From: Arachnopeziza araneosa
Lineage: Eukaryota; Ascomycota; Leotiomycetes; Helotiales; Arachnopezizaceae
DNA length: 64,000 bases
Assembly (NCBI GenBank): GCA_003988855.1
Contig: QYAI01000006.1
Span: forward strand, 434,001 to 498,000
Direction: 5' to 3'
Made by a program: the position numbers and the translations under genes. Under the pieces are notes generated by a model that worked only from the letters and a program-made list of their open reading frames with translations, was not told the DNA's origin and did not search any database. Of this stretch, positions 32,862 to 45,363 are shown piece after piece (positions within the stretch are counted from its first letter, which is position 1; the number at the start of each line of letters is the position of its first letter).

Positions 32862-35800
32862 TCAAGATGCCGATTGGTTTTCTTGAGCTGTCGCCGGGGG
32901 TGCAACAGAACCAGTAGGTGGCAGCTTCTCATGCAAGATTGGTTTTTTACCATTACTCTTATAGTACAACATGACATCCGCTCCGCCTTTCCAAACGTGG
33001 GCACGAAGTGTTGCAAGGGTCATTGATGAAGACAATTTCTAAGTTTGTTAGAACTGTAGAAGAGGATAGATTTTGTCTTACCTGATCATAACAAAACAAT
33101 TCAAGATACTCTTCCGGGCGCAAAGCATTAGGATCTGGAGTCTCAGGAGCTGGCTCTATACGCTCTGCGACATAAGCCAATATCTTCTTCACCCGAAGCA
33201 TTCTGTTAGCATTCAAACGGGAGTTTCCATCTGCACCAGCGATGCTTGGAAGCAAGTCCTGCCAGGGTTGCAAAACAAATGAAACTTTGACTGGCTCCTT
33301 TAGAGGTATTTTGTTCTAGCAAAAGTATAAGCTTCATCTGCATGGGGGATAGTTCAATCTTACTCTTAATAGAAGGTCTCCTAACCACATTGGCGCCCTC
33401 TCCTCGACCAGTGTTGCATCCTCGCCAATAGTTCCGACCGTGCCTCTGTACAGGTCTGCACTTCCACCGGATGTTTCTTCCTGGATGATTACAGTCGTCA
33501 AAGATGGAGGCTTCAGAACTGGGGTCTCATTCGGCAAACTGGGTGTGATCCCACTCTCGACCTGCTGATGTGGATTCTCAAGCAGAGATTTTTCATACTC
33601 CATCCTGATCTTCTGAACGATCCCAAAGAAATTATTGTCAACTTCCTTCTCTTTATCGCCATTCTCTGATGTCTCAGAACCATCCTCGGTTTTCTCGTCC
33701 ACTACAACGGGCTTCTCGGTATTGGAAGAAGCTGAGCGACCGAGTTTCTTGGTTCCAAAAGACATCCCCATACGGAACTTCTTTCCAAAAATTGTATTAC
33801 CATCTTTAGAATTAGTCTCCTTGTCGGCATCCGTTGGAGACTTGGGGGGCTTTTCATCACTAGGTAATTCGCTAGGTGTAGCTACTGGTTTATTATTGTT
33901 GTCTGTTGTGACAGAGGCGCTTGAAAAGTAATCTCCAGGTCTATCAATAGATGTACGGCTCGCCTGAGATGCACGTTTATCGAGAGTGGCACCGTCTTCA
34001 GGGACACCAGGAAGGTGATTAAGTGGGGCTGGAGTCGCGACACCAATCCCCATGCCTGGGGTCATAGGATAAGATATGCCATTGGCTCGCGGCGTGGTAG
34101 CCGGGTTATCCAGCCAGCTTGCTGTGCCTGAAGAAGGTATTTGAATGGAGGTTGGTGCATTTGCACGTTGCCCACCTTTGGAGATGTTATGATTAAATTC
34201 CTTTCGGAATTCTTCGTCTCTCTTTATCATCTCGTCAATCAAATTCGAAAAAATGTGGCGAAGGATCCATTTCCCGAGATTGACTTAAAATTATTAACCC
34301 ACTATATGGATGTATCAAAATAATAAGGTGGCTACACTTACTTCGCTGGTCTTCTCGAAATTCGACAGGCTCCTCTAACTCAAGCTCATCTGCATACATC
34401 TCAGCATCGAAGCAGTTGTATTCCTCAAGAACGACAGCAAGTCGTCCCGTCCGTGTATCGATCGAGCACCAGGGCGCAACTGCCTCCATAGTGTTGACTT
34501 GGGGTTCCACATCTTCTAGATGTCGTTTTCCAAAAGATCTAATGGGAATACACTTCTCATGTTAGACGAGTGAGAGTTCGGCCAAGTAACTCACTTTTAG
34601 CAGATCCCAAAGCAAAACATCGCCCGCCGTGTCTAGTGTGAGCACTCTGCGTCTGTCATTTAGAAGTTTGTGTTTAACTAGGCCATGCTGGCCTTCAATG
34701 GTCTCCTCTGGCAAAGCGTAGATTGGGACGATTATGCCAATATCTGGGTCTAAAATTTCGGAACCTTTTCTTGTACCACTCAAAGTTGAATATGTTGTTG
34801 TCACATCTGAATCTCTAGCTACTGTTGTTGGGAAACTTGCGGTATTCGATATCCTTAATACTGATTGCGCTGGTATTTCCTTTCTCGTATGACTAATTGA
34901 CGTAGGTGGAGATAATGGTTTAGGTCTTGAGGCTGCACTTGAAGCTCGATGGTGTCTATAAGCTTCAGGTAGTTGTATGTCTGCCCCAGTATCAACATTT
35001 GCCCAGCGATTGATAGATGAGCTAGATGTCGCAGTCCAGATATAATCTCCGTAGGCAATAACTTTCAGAACCCCATCATTCTCTTGGGCAACAGCTAAGG
35101 ACAACCCATCATCTAACTCTCCCAACGTGCCACGAACATCAGTCTTGACGACGAGTCCTGATCGATCACTACTGTAAAAGATTCCTAGATCAGGGTCATC
35201 AGAGTACAGTGACCAGACGCTATCATTATGCATTGTTAGAGTATGCATGCATCGCCCTGCTGTCACGCTCCAGACTTTGACAGTTTGGTCGGAGCTGGCT
35301 GTCATAATTGTATCTCCCGTCTCGTTTATGAGGATATCTCTGATATTGTCTGTATGACCAACAAACTTTGTTATTCTCGTCCCAGAGCGTGCGTCCCAGA
35401 GTCGAACGATTGATTCTGGACCACCACTGGCGAGTATACTTCGGCTAGCACTGAGAGCATAGACTGACCCTTTCTCACTCTTCTCTTCGTCCCCAACCTC
35501 TATCTCAAGTTTCTTCCCAGCGCCGTTAAGATCCCAAAGACAAATACGCCTGTCTAATCCACCGGATGCTACCCAATCCGCCTGGGAACCTGGTGATGCG
35601 AGACATTTGACATAATCGGCATGTTGCCCAATTGTTTGCGGGGCTTCAGACTGATTAGACAAAGGCCGCCACACTCTAACAGTCAAATCGGAAGATGCAG
35701 ATACCAAAGCCGTATTCTGTTGTGCCAGAACAATATCATTGACCCAGTGTGTGTGTGCTTGTGTCTGTGCTCGGAAAGTCGTAGACGTTTTCTTGGAGCT

Positions 35801-36151
35801 CGAGTCGATTGGTGGATCGTCAGGAGAATCAAATGGATTCTCGGACGGTTCTGAAGATTTCAAGTCGAGGTGCAAGTCCCATGCGCATATTGCACCATCC
35901 CTCCCTCCTGAATAACTGCACGATAGTCAGCTCTGGTATCCATCTGAAGCTAGCCTCACTATCCTCGTGCCACGGTGCTTTACTCACAGGATCGATTGGT
36001 CGCTGTCGACAGCAAGGCCGTTTACTCCTAATCTATGACCTCCCGGTGAGTTTGCAAGCGGGAGGACTGGAATACATCAGCAAAGAACGTTAGCTGGACT
36101 TCATTGGGACTAACCATAGCTGATCCTCTGCCTAGCCTTCTTGTTGGCCAT
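32862..36151 (-). CDS. WDR48/UAF1-like WD40 protein with C-terminal ubiquitin-like domain
   Basis: Seven exons (36151-36115, 36066-35988, 35915-34595, 34555-34342, 34283-33364, 33315-33082, 33038-32862) sum to 2982 nt, 993 aa, in frame. The start MANKKARQRISY leads WD40 repeats to about residue 330, with typical ends such as DLTVRVW, DRRICLWDL, ESIVRLWD and DQTVKVW. A Ser/Thr/Asp-rich linker follows. The last 170 residues contain the family's C-terminal region (DUF3337) with LELFCYDQ and LRAHVWKGGADVMLYY, matching the SUMO-like domain of human WDR48. WDR48/UAF1 and its yeast relatives Duf1 and Bun107 bind and activate deubiquitinases of the USP1/12/46 type. It lies in tandem with ulp1, about 550 bp downstream of it. 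Confidence 0.9.
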
Positions 36152-36699
36152 TTGACCCACCACTCTCGCCAATCAGAGTAGTCTGGAAGAAATCATACAG
36201 AGACAGCGAGATAAAAACGCTGGTCGCAGAAGATAGGGTGTCCGAGATGTCGCGGGGGACTAAGATAAATGATGAGGAGAGGGGGGAGGTGATCGGCCCA
36301 GGGCTGGAAACGGCGCTTCCCCACAAACAGACTGACAGCTTTAGCCGCAGGAGGTAAAGGCCAAATGGAAACCGATCAGCAGCATGGGAGAATCGTGTCT
36401 GTTTTTTGACAGGTTTAATTATTGGGCTATGATGGGAAGTCAATATTTGGCCCAAACATCGAAAGATAAACTAGCCTAGCCAAGCCAGCCGTCTTTCACA
36501 TTCGCACTGAAGTAAGATGTGAACCACGCGATTCGAGGAAAGTGCCATTTAGAGCTTCTCGTTTATTTGACTCTCGTATATTTTTCGACCTCTCACAATC
36601 TTCACAGTGTGTAGGAAAAACAATTGGGTATCTTTTGCTCCAGCCTTCCAGTACGCCGAAACCAACTATTCTAAGCCCTTAACTCCTGTAGAAAATAGA
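36152..36699. promoter_or_regulatory. Intergenic region (WDR48-like promoter, ulp1 3' end)
   Basis: About 550 bp between two minus-strand genes. It should hold the promoter of the WDR48-like gene and the ulp1 3' UTR. Nothing else recognised. Confidence 0.4.
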
Positions 36700-38419
36700 T
36701 TATGGACGAAGCAGCTCGCGTCCTTCTTTCCATGCGAAGTCCCCTTTGAATCCCCTATTTATCAGCACAGCTGCTATATTTCGCCGCTGCATCGTCATAT
36801 CTCTCTCCTGATAACTTGTAGTATCAAATCCCGTGGCAATGCAAAATGCATTTGTACAGACAAACACTCCACAATCGTGACCATTGGTTTGACGAGCGCA
36901 CACGGTATTCGGCTCACTCCACTCATTGGCGACATAGGCTTTGCCAAGCTGAAATTCAAGCCATGCGCGCATATATCTAGCAAAGGTAATGAAATTCGCA
37001 GGATTCCCGCTCATGCTATCAAAGTACTCAATTGTCTTCGCGATCGGGCGAACGACTCCTATTGTCCAGTGGCTGCGGCTGCAGATGGGAACAAATATTG
37101 AATCAACTTCCAATAGAGAAGTACCTGGGGCCTTTTTCCTCTTCATCAGGCGCTCGGTGCTGCTTACACCTTTGCTCCTGAGATTTTCGTAAAAGAAACT
37201 ATTATGGGCGATGAACTTCGGAACCGATGACAATTTTTCGCCAAGAAGCTCTGCTTGCTTTGCGGCGGCTTCGTTGGCAGCAACCACAACCCACTCAATA
37301 TACGTATTGATGATCTCATCGTTAAGCCAACCAAGAGGGCCTAATAGCGTATTGAAGTCTTTAACCCTAAGTTCGGTACCTCCCAAGGCCGTTGTAATTA
37401 TCGCAAGATTGTTCTTCCCAGTTGCACTGACAACAACTTGCGCCCAATCTGTGGATAGATCTTGAATAAGGCGACCAGGAGGAAATCTACGCGACAACCT
37501 TGCTTGTCGCACTCTTCTGATACTCTCGGCTTTTTTCTTTCTCTCTCTCTCTTCCCTCAGTCTTATACTCTCGACTGATTTAAGTTGCGATCTAGATAAG
37601 TCAGACTTCTTGTCTTCCTTGAGCAATCTTTCCATTCGTTCATGTACTAATTCCTTAGAGCCAGACCGATGCAATGACCCAGGTTTTATCTCGGAAGTCG
37701 ACTCTTTAATATCATCGCCCTCGATACGCCGCGTCCATGATTTAGATCCTCGTAGTTCTTGTGCTTCTGTTGGAGAGGTTGGTTTTTGTCTGGTGGGTGA
37801 CTCCGAAGAACCGGAATGTCTTCGGTTTGATGTTTGATCATTTTTGCTGTCCCTTCTCGGCGACACTGGTGTCAGAGGCCTGTCCTTCGGCTTTGGGCTT
37901 AGTATTCGATTTCTTGGTGACCAAAGACTATCCAGTAGCTCTCGGGCTTCTCTTTCGTCCCTGCAATTCTGAAGAGCTGTCCAGTCCTTATCATCATTCC
38001 TACCTCCGTCTAGTGAAGACCTGGATAGCTCTGTTTTTAATTGTCGCTCATTCTTTCTTCGCCGCTTAAGGTAGGTTTGATGGTCTGAGGATCTCAACGT
38101 GTCTTTAGCACTCTCTATAATCTTGTTAGTAGATATGCTTTAGCAACTATCAGCAGACATGCCTGTTGTCAAATCGCCTTCTGATCTTGTGGATGAAGAT
38201 TGGTCTGGCGCAGGCGATCTGAAATAATTAGACCAGGCCATCGTCGCGCGGCGGCGAAGCCATCCGAGTACAGTCATGGCAGATGGCCGTTGGTATAACT
38301 AGATAGTAAATTAGGTACAATAATTTTTCTAGCATAAATCAAAATACCTCTGGTTGTTTTATCACGACAGTATCTTCACGCGTTAACTGCACGGAAGGTT
38401 TTCGCTTGGGGTTGGTCAT
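36700..38419 (-). CDS. ulp1: Ulp1-type SUMO protease
   Basis: Exons 38419-38348, 38298-38163 and 38114-36700 give 540 aa in frame. The first 300 residues are charged, Ser/Arg-rich and probably disordered. The catalytic domain (about 320-540) has the C48 protease residues His418 in SRSHWTIG, Asp435 in EYFDSM, the oxyanion Gln in RQTNGHDCG and nucleophile Cys484. WLNDEIINTYIEW is the conserved motif at the domain start. Ulp1 matures SUMO and removes it from targets at the nuclear pore. The second intron (38115-38162) starts GCATGT in the best model, another GC-AG candidate. A GT donor at 38158 with acceptor ending at 38111 also keeps frame but uses a poor donor and later AG. Confidence 0.92.
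38115..38162 (-). other. Candidate GC-AG intron in ulp1 (48 nt)
   Basis: On the minus strand the exon ends ACAG and the intron begins GCATGTCT. A branch site CTACTAAC lies about 15 nt before the TATAG acceptor. This junction keeps frame (T-T-E-S-A-K-D-T). No transcript was examined. Confidence 0.6.
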
Positions 38420-38937
38420 TTCGAGGAATAGACCGCGCAGAAGAAAATAATGGTTGATTTTGACATTGAGTGGTTTGTGAGGAAGCGCGGGGTGTGGTTA
38501 AGTCATGAGCACAAGACACAAAGAGCAAGGCGCTCTTGGTGTTGATGAAATTGAAGGCTGAAAGGGATCAAAGTCGGGGTGGTGCTAGCGCCCCGCTTGC
38601 AGTATGATGTGCATTCTTCACCCTACAGTAATCCAGGAACTCGACTTTGAAAGACAGGCCCAAAAGCATCAGTACGCAACCGAAACTCTAGACACTTGTT
38701 AGCGTCCACTTAGGTCTACGGACTTATAAAAGCTGAAAACAGGTAGTATGGGTTGAATGATCAGCAAATACTAGTCAACATGAGTAGCTAAATGTTTAGA
38801 TATTGATTTAACGCAGTCCAGACCAGTCATCTAAATTACAGCCGATTCAACTTATGCTTATTCAAGTCATGTCAGCTACTCTCAGCGAACGAGCCACCTT
38901 CTCCTCAATAATGACCCTTAGATGGCCAGGCAAACAC
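38420..38937. other. Intergenic region
   Basis: About 520 bp between two minus-strand genes. It should hold the ulp1 promoter and the monooxygenase 3' UTR. Nothing else seen. Confidence 0.4.
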
Positions 38938-40986
38938 TTATAACTGCGCTCTAGCCTCACCCAGTTTCTTATTGCAGAACGCTGAGAAATACTCATTCAG
39001 CGCATCCACTGTTCCAGTCCCACTGACTAGACTAACTACGAGACCAACATATCCGTCCGGCCTTACAACAACAACTCCGCCAAATTCTGGGTCTAACCCC
39101 ATCTTAGCATGTGCGGCAGCTGATGCATCAGGGACACGGTGGTCCCAAATATCATCAGCATATACATGGTCTCGGTACCTCGATAAAACTTGTGGAACAT
39201 CCCTTGAGATCTCTATATCGCTTCGCTTAGTAGCAAAAACGGTGCAAAAAGTAAAAAAGTAGCTGTGAGGGTTGTGTCGTTCGTGATGGGAGACCTTATC
39301 AGCATCGGAGCGAGTGTAAGAAGCCAGAAAAGAGTTGCTCTTCTTAATACCGCGATCAAAGTCTTTGAGGGACTGTTTTGTTGATGACGGCTTGCCAGCA
39401 AACACATATACCCTGAAGGACCCATTCAGAGGGATTTCTTGCTCGAGGTGTACGACATTTGCATCAACCACTCTGGTGACATTAGAATTGATAAGAATCC
39501 GTCCGGTCCGCAGTTTGGTTCCCTTTGGATTTATGAAATGAGATTGAGCAGGGTGCGAAGGAGACCAGTTCAGGGCATTGGCATTGTATGCCACACCGTA
39601 GCCACTAGTGAATTCACAGGACTCTTTAAAGGTTTTTATAAACTGATTTTCCTCCTCTTCATCATGCTGTAAAGTCTTGTGGGCCGTCGCCGCCGCAACA
39701 TCGTGTGCTGCTGGTGGTCGTTGAGAGAAGAGAGCTGCATACTTGGCGTCGAAGTTAAGGAGGTTCTCAGCTACCAACTTACGTTCAGGTTCATAAGATT
39801 GAAGAAGTGATCTGTCGGCAAAGCCAGCTTCAACATGGTGAATCTTCCATGCCAGATTTAATGCATCAAGAAAGGCAGTGTTCATTCCCTGACCAGCTTT
39901 TGGCTGTCGTTCAAATTAGTTAAATTTACACAGTCCTAGCAGTTCAACTTACGCTGTGAGTATGGCAAGCATCACCGCCCATGAAGACACGATGATCGAG
40001 TGTGTACTTGTCGGCAATACCTTGGCCAATGGGGTATACAGAGTACCATTCGACTCTTTCCCATTCGAGATTGTAAGGTTGCAGTATCCGTTTAGCAGAA
40101 CTTTGAACTTCTTCTTCTGTGGCGCTCTTTCGGGGGTGCCAATCTTTGTCTGTAGAAGATGCGATTTGAATATAAAGCCGCACCATGTTATCCTCGCGAG
40201 GAATGACCATAATAGATCCGTGTTCCGAATGTATGGTGCATTTCATCTACAAGTTGTTAGCAGAAGCGTCACGATCCTGGCCAACGTAGGTACCTTGATA
40301 TCAGGGAAGTCGGTCTTCACTACACCATCCATAACACCCCAGACATGCGCAATTGGATCCTTGTGCTTGATTCCAATTTTAAGTTGATCTCTTACAAACG
40401 ACCTCGCACCTTCGCCACTAAAGAGGTATTTGGCTCTCACAGTTTCCTTTGCTTTGCCATCAATATGCTCTAAATTAACTTCAACGGGATAGACAGGATC
40501 CAATGTTCCATCCGTTTTGAAACCTGTAATCGTCCAGGGTCGCTGAACAGTCGTCCCATACTTCGCCATATCGTCAATGAAAACCCTCTCAATAAGACCT
40601 TGATGGAGCAGTGTTGTGAATGGGTATCTCGCATCAATGAAGCTAGGACAACTAGCCCAGGTTCCGGTTCTGTGTATTCCTTCGCCTATTAACTTCGGAT
40701 CCCAAAAAGCAACTTCGTAGACCTTGGCTGGTTCATGCGCCATGATAGCTGGCTTCAAACCCATATTCTTTAAAAGATCTAGGGACCGAGGTTGAATACC
40801 ATCTGCACGGCCAGTCTTCGTAGGCTCTGGTCGGTTGTCGATGTGCTTAATCTTGTATCCCCAACGTGCCAGACAAGTCGAGAGCAGCAATCCTACAGGC
40901 CCTGCACCAACAATGACAATGTCATACTTGCTCGGGGTATCAGTCTTGCCTCCCACCCGCTTGCGCGGTGTCATGCTGCTATCCAT
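38938..40986 (-). CDS. FAD-dependent monooxygenase, phenol 2-monooxygenase type
   Basis: Exons 40986-40294, 40246-39953 and 39903-38938 give 650 aa in frame. The FAD ADP-binding fold is at residues 23-45 (IVIVGAGPVGLLLSTCLARW), with Gly27, Gly29 and Gly32. The NADPH/FAD DG-type motif and the GD motif follow (FMGGDACHTHS, then PKAGQGMN). The C-terminal third is the thioredoxin-like domain of phenol hydroxylases. Family members hydroxylate phenols or other aromatics to catechols with NADPH and oxygen. The genomic context holds no ring-cleavage or transporter genes, so the substrate is unknown. I chose the ATG at 40986. An in-frame non-ATG extension upstream is open but unsupported. Confidence 0.9.
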
Positions 40987-42614
40987 AGTGGTATAGCTCT
41001 GAGGTTCTCCCAATAACAGATAAATGGAGTTTTCGGATGGCGTCAGCAGATGTATGAGGTGATAGGATATGCGGATGGCGGTTTTCCAAGTAGCATGTAG
41101 ATGGGAACAAATGAACCGAATAGAGGTGAGAAGAGTGCTTATTTATTCTTTTTTTTCTTTGCTTGCCTTCATGGAGGTTGTTCGGTGTCTTGGACGGCAA
41201 TTCGATCGGCGCCAACGTGTTCCATTTTTTCGGTCATTGATACGGCTTTTAGATCTAACAAGTAGGCTAGACATATGTAGGCAGACCTGTGTGAGCGCGG
41301 CTGTTTGATACGGGAGTGCTGTGCTTGTCTTGTCCATGACCCCGCATAACGCCTCAGCCACCAAGCCCCCGGCTGGCAGTTCGGTAGCTCAGAGTCTGGG
41401 GCAGCGTCTTGTTGGCCCTTTGATTGGGCCCTGACGCCTCACTCGCATGGCCGGCGCTGTAGTAGCCCGTAATTTTCAAGCCTCATTCTAATCTCGCAAC
41501 TCCAAGCTCTTGCCGGCTTCATGTAACGGCTTGAGAATGAGCAGTGAAGGCATTCTCTCCTGTGACATAGCTTTCCGAGATATCTGTGTTTCATTATCCT
41601 GTTTCTGCTTCGCTCAAATCAGGACGTCCTCCAACTTATCCACATCGTTTAAGAAGTGGACACTGAAGATTCAAAAGAGCGGACGGCTGCTCAAGACCAA
41701 TAGCCAATTAAGAGATGCCATGAGCAGAATCAGCCAAAACAAGGAACAGCCTTCTCTATCCGTAATTGTTGTGATAAGAAGATCCCATGCCCCCTTGACG
41801 TATTACTTTTTTGCTTCGTAAAGCTACAATTCTCTTGCTTCTAAGCTAGGTTTCACTTTAGCCAAACTTGTATACCTACTTTGCATCAAAAGTATTATGA
41901 AAGCAAATATAGAGATTGCACTTGTCTCTCCTCTATTAAGCCTTGCTTCATCTCTATGAAATTTTGAAATACAGGAGCAGAAATCTGTCTGACATGGGCC
42001 CTTATACTAAAGTGGTACCCTTCTCTACATATATTGGAGGAAGATGGTACCTTGATAACTGACTCTAGCCATTCAAACCTGAAGCTTTGGGAAGTATTGA
42101 ATCATACTCCACATAGAGGAGTGCTAATTCGTGGCTTACTGCTAACAGAATTGCTAACTATTCTATACCACGCAGACTTTGCAGACAATTCTTCTGTTGT
42201 GAACAAGAACCCTTTTATTTTAGAAGCATGTATTGCAGTAGAGTTTATTGAAGTGCTACACGAATTTGGTCTTATACCATATATCTACTCCAAGATTCCT
42301 GCAACTTAAAAGTTTTGGGGTTTATCCATTTTCCGTTGACTTTTTGCTTGAGGTGAATCCAAGGTTCGTTCTCCTCAACCAAGACCTCCTCCATTATTGC
42401 CCAAAAAAGCACTCCCACGCGACCCGCAACTTGGGCAGTGAATTCCTCGATATAAATCTCATACCCCCACGAGAGTTTATCCTAGGACCGTAGCGAATCT
42501 TCAAGGCGTTAACATTGTGCTGTATCATTCTGCTTTGTTTTTTTTGGGGGGGTGTGCATCGAGACATTTACCAGCGAGTCGACAATAAGAAGCAACTCGA
42601 CAATAGCACCAAAG
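40987..42614. other. Gene-free region
   Basis: About 1.6 kb between divergent genes. Frames at 41510-41821 and 42034-42493 begin with ATG or alternative codons but show no family, and the second is split by stops in a way that could reflect a decayed element. The last 80 bp before 42615 contains a T8G7 tract near 42538-42553. Confidence 0.4.
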
Positions 42615-44678
42615 ATGGCGCACAATGGTCAGTATTCACAATCGGGGCTAGATCTCTACTCATATGAGCAATCAACTTCGAGCTCCCCCAACTATCATCA
42701 AACGAAGCCTTTACAAATCCGCAAGAAATCAAGTCAGCAACTTCCTTCCACATATATCCAACAACCTTTCAACGACGAAAACCCGTACAAGGAAGAGTCT
42801 GAACAGCCATTTTTCCCACCTCGGAGATCATCCATGTACGGGTCTCACGATCTCAAGTTTAGCAACAATCGCGAGGGAGGCCACATGCGCCAGAATAGTG
42901 CCAGTTCGGCAATTCGGTCCACTATATCGAGCAATAGAAGCAATCCATTCTCTATTACGTCCATTGGCGACTCTCCATCACATTCCGTAAGCCAATCTAC
43001 GATCTCCAGTCAGATGCCACGATATCTTTCGGACGCGTCTTCGGGCATCATAGGCAATTTCGTCCCTATTGACGAGGAAGTGACAATGTCGGGTCCTTTG
43101 ACCGAAGTAACAATTCCATTCTGCGAAGCGTAGGTCCAGTCTCACGAAGGTTGCCCCCATATCTAACTTCGACTAGTCTCTCAAAGAACGGCCACGTCTA
43201 TCGCGCTGCTAATCCATATGAGTTTGAACCAGACTCGCCTTATCTACCTAACATACGTCAGACTACTTTCAATGATTTCATGGTCGATACTAAGCCTATA
43301 GTCTCTGCTACTAGTCCTCGAAAGTTGTCTGTAAAGAACTATCAGTCCTATGATAATCCAGAATTCGATACCAGAGCCCCTACTCCTCAATCAAATACAC
43401 CGCCAAGAGCAAATGGCTTTATTCCAAGAAGCGAGTCGTCTCCAACCATCTTGCATGATCATAATTTCCATGAGAGCGGCCGTAGTCTTGATGTTCCTGA
43501 TTATTACACTGAGAACGAAACAGTATCCCCACGCCAGCGTGGTCGTGCGCCGTCCGCTCCGAACAGAGCACAGTATCAGCAACAAGAAGTCAAGAGCCAG
43601 CAAGGCCTACATGATAATCACGAAGTGTGTTCTCCCACTAAATCAATGGCTATTAGTGAAGCAAGTTCGCAGCCACCACTACGTGGTCGAACTAGATCAC
43701 CAATCAAAACCCTTGGGGACGTTGAAGAAGCAGATGAGTCTGATATCGGTCCTGAAACACCTACTATTCCACAGAAAAGACGGTCTCGTTCACCTATGAA
43801 AAAAATGTTCGGTGAGAACGGGTGGTTAGGAAAGTCTCCAAATGAGCTGGACCTAAAGAACAGATCGAAACCTCGGAAGGAGAAAATCTCCATGATGGAG
43901 AAGCTCAGGCATAAATTCGAGGAATTTGTATGATCCCTTTACACCTCGTTGTGATTCTCTACTGACGTACTCTTTATAGGCCGAAAAGGCAGATTTGGGT
44001 GCCAAGGGCGGTCCCCGTTCCAGTAGGGAGAAGCATGCAAAAATTTCTGTGCTTTCAGTATCTCTTGGTCCTCCTGAGCAGGCTAGGATATACATGGAAA
44101 TTGAGCTCATGTTGGTCCATACAGCGAATGTGTTCCTTATGCTCCAATTCAGTCAAGGTCGAATGGCAGTAGATTCAATTAAGAAGACTGTTGACGGTTG
44201 GAAATCCAAGGGACGACCGGTTGTTATCGAGTTCATGTACGACCAGGCTACGCAGCGAGAGTTAGTGGTCGCGAACCAAAACAATTTCCGATTTCACGGC
44301 GAGCGAGCTGGTGATGAGATGCGAATTAGCTCGATGTTGTACAACTGGAAGAACGTGGCAAGTCTCATGGCAATTCGAACATTCTGTGATGCAGACACTG
44401 TCATCTTGAAGTTATTGTTTGACATCGAGCAGGTCCTCGAGTTTCTCGGAGCTAGAGACCCGATACTGTATCGCTTGCAGCAAATACGCGCTTCCTGCGT
44501 AGATATGATGAGAGTTTCTCGTCAGATGAAGGAAGCCGAGGCTAATGCCAATATCCACGGAGCACGAATATACCGCGACACTGTGTCTAGCAGTAGCACA
44601 TCGGCAGAAAAGTTATCTAGAGCGCAGTCCGTGGATGACTCTTATGGTAATACGAAGCTGGTAACTGGCAACACGTAG
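42615..44678 (+). CDS. Large conserved fungal protein of unknown function
   Basis: Exons 42615-43129, 43177-43927 and 43980-44678 give 654 aa in frame. The N-terminal two-thirds is Ser/Pro/Gln-rich and disordered, with many SPxK or RSxS sites that look like kinase targets (RTRSPIK, KRRSRSPMKK). Residues about 425-610 form a well-ordered helical domain (SVSLGPPEQARIYMEIELML, MAIRTFCDADTVILK, LQQIRASCVDMMR) with no membrane helix. I know this pattern as a conserved filamentous-fungal protein without an assigned role. A regulatory scaffold at a membrane or the cytoskeleton is only a guess. The short GT-AG introns and unbroken frames support the gene model. Confidence 0.72.
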
Positions 44679-45363
44679 ACTCGCTTTGGCACGTTGGTCG
44701 TGAGGTCTATCTCATACGACAATACCCCTTTCGATAATCAGTCATCTGGCTAGCTTTTGTGTATTGAATTCCACTTTAATTTGATAGCATTGGCCCGTCT
44801 AGGTATCAAGGTTCTGGTTGCTGCTAAGAAAATTTACCTGACTTTAATAGCATGATAAGGGTCCGGTATGATAATAACGATCAAGCCTCAGCTTACAAGA
44901 GCCTTTCATAGCCATTATTTGTATGTGGTAGAAGAAGAAGAAATGGCAAAGGAACAACCTAAACAAATCATCCATGACACGTGATTACATACGTCACTCT
45001 GCCTAAAATAGTTCCAACAAACATTCGCATCTGATCGCAAAGCTTCCCGGAGCACCTTCCCAGCCTACCAGGCGGCGGCGAGTTTGCTGTATGCCGTTTG
45101 TATTGCCAGCATCTTCCTTCAGCTTCCTCTTCTCACCATTCTTCATCGTACCATCCTCTTAGCTCCTCGGACTCTCTCGCTGCCTAGGAATCCGTCAACT
45201 GAGAAAGATTAATTCCGCAGCTCTCCTCCCAACACGTTTTATTGCTGCCTGCTCCGCTTGCCAGACTCTCAACCTATTCCTGCATGCTCTCTTTAAATGG
45301 TTGACCGCCACGTTTGGTACGTGATACTTTCCAAGTATGGAATCCCGCTGACTCCCAAAGCAT
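44679..45363. promoter_or_regulatory. Intergenic region upstream of the DDHD gene
   Basis: About 685 bp, with CT-rich stretches close to the DDHD ATG (CTTCCTCTTCTCACC at about 45124-45138). Probably promoter and leader. No other feature. Confidence 0.4.

Noticed and set aside
42034..42493. Plus-strand frames between the monooxygenase and the 42615 gene
   Set aside because: No homology, ends inconsistent with a gene. A decayed repeat is possible but not supported.
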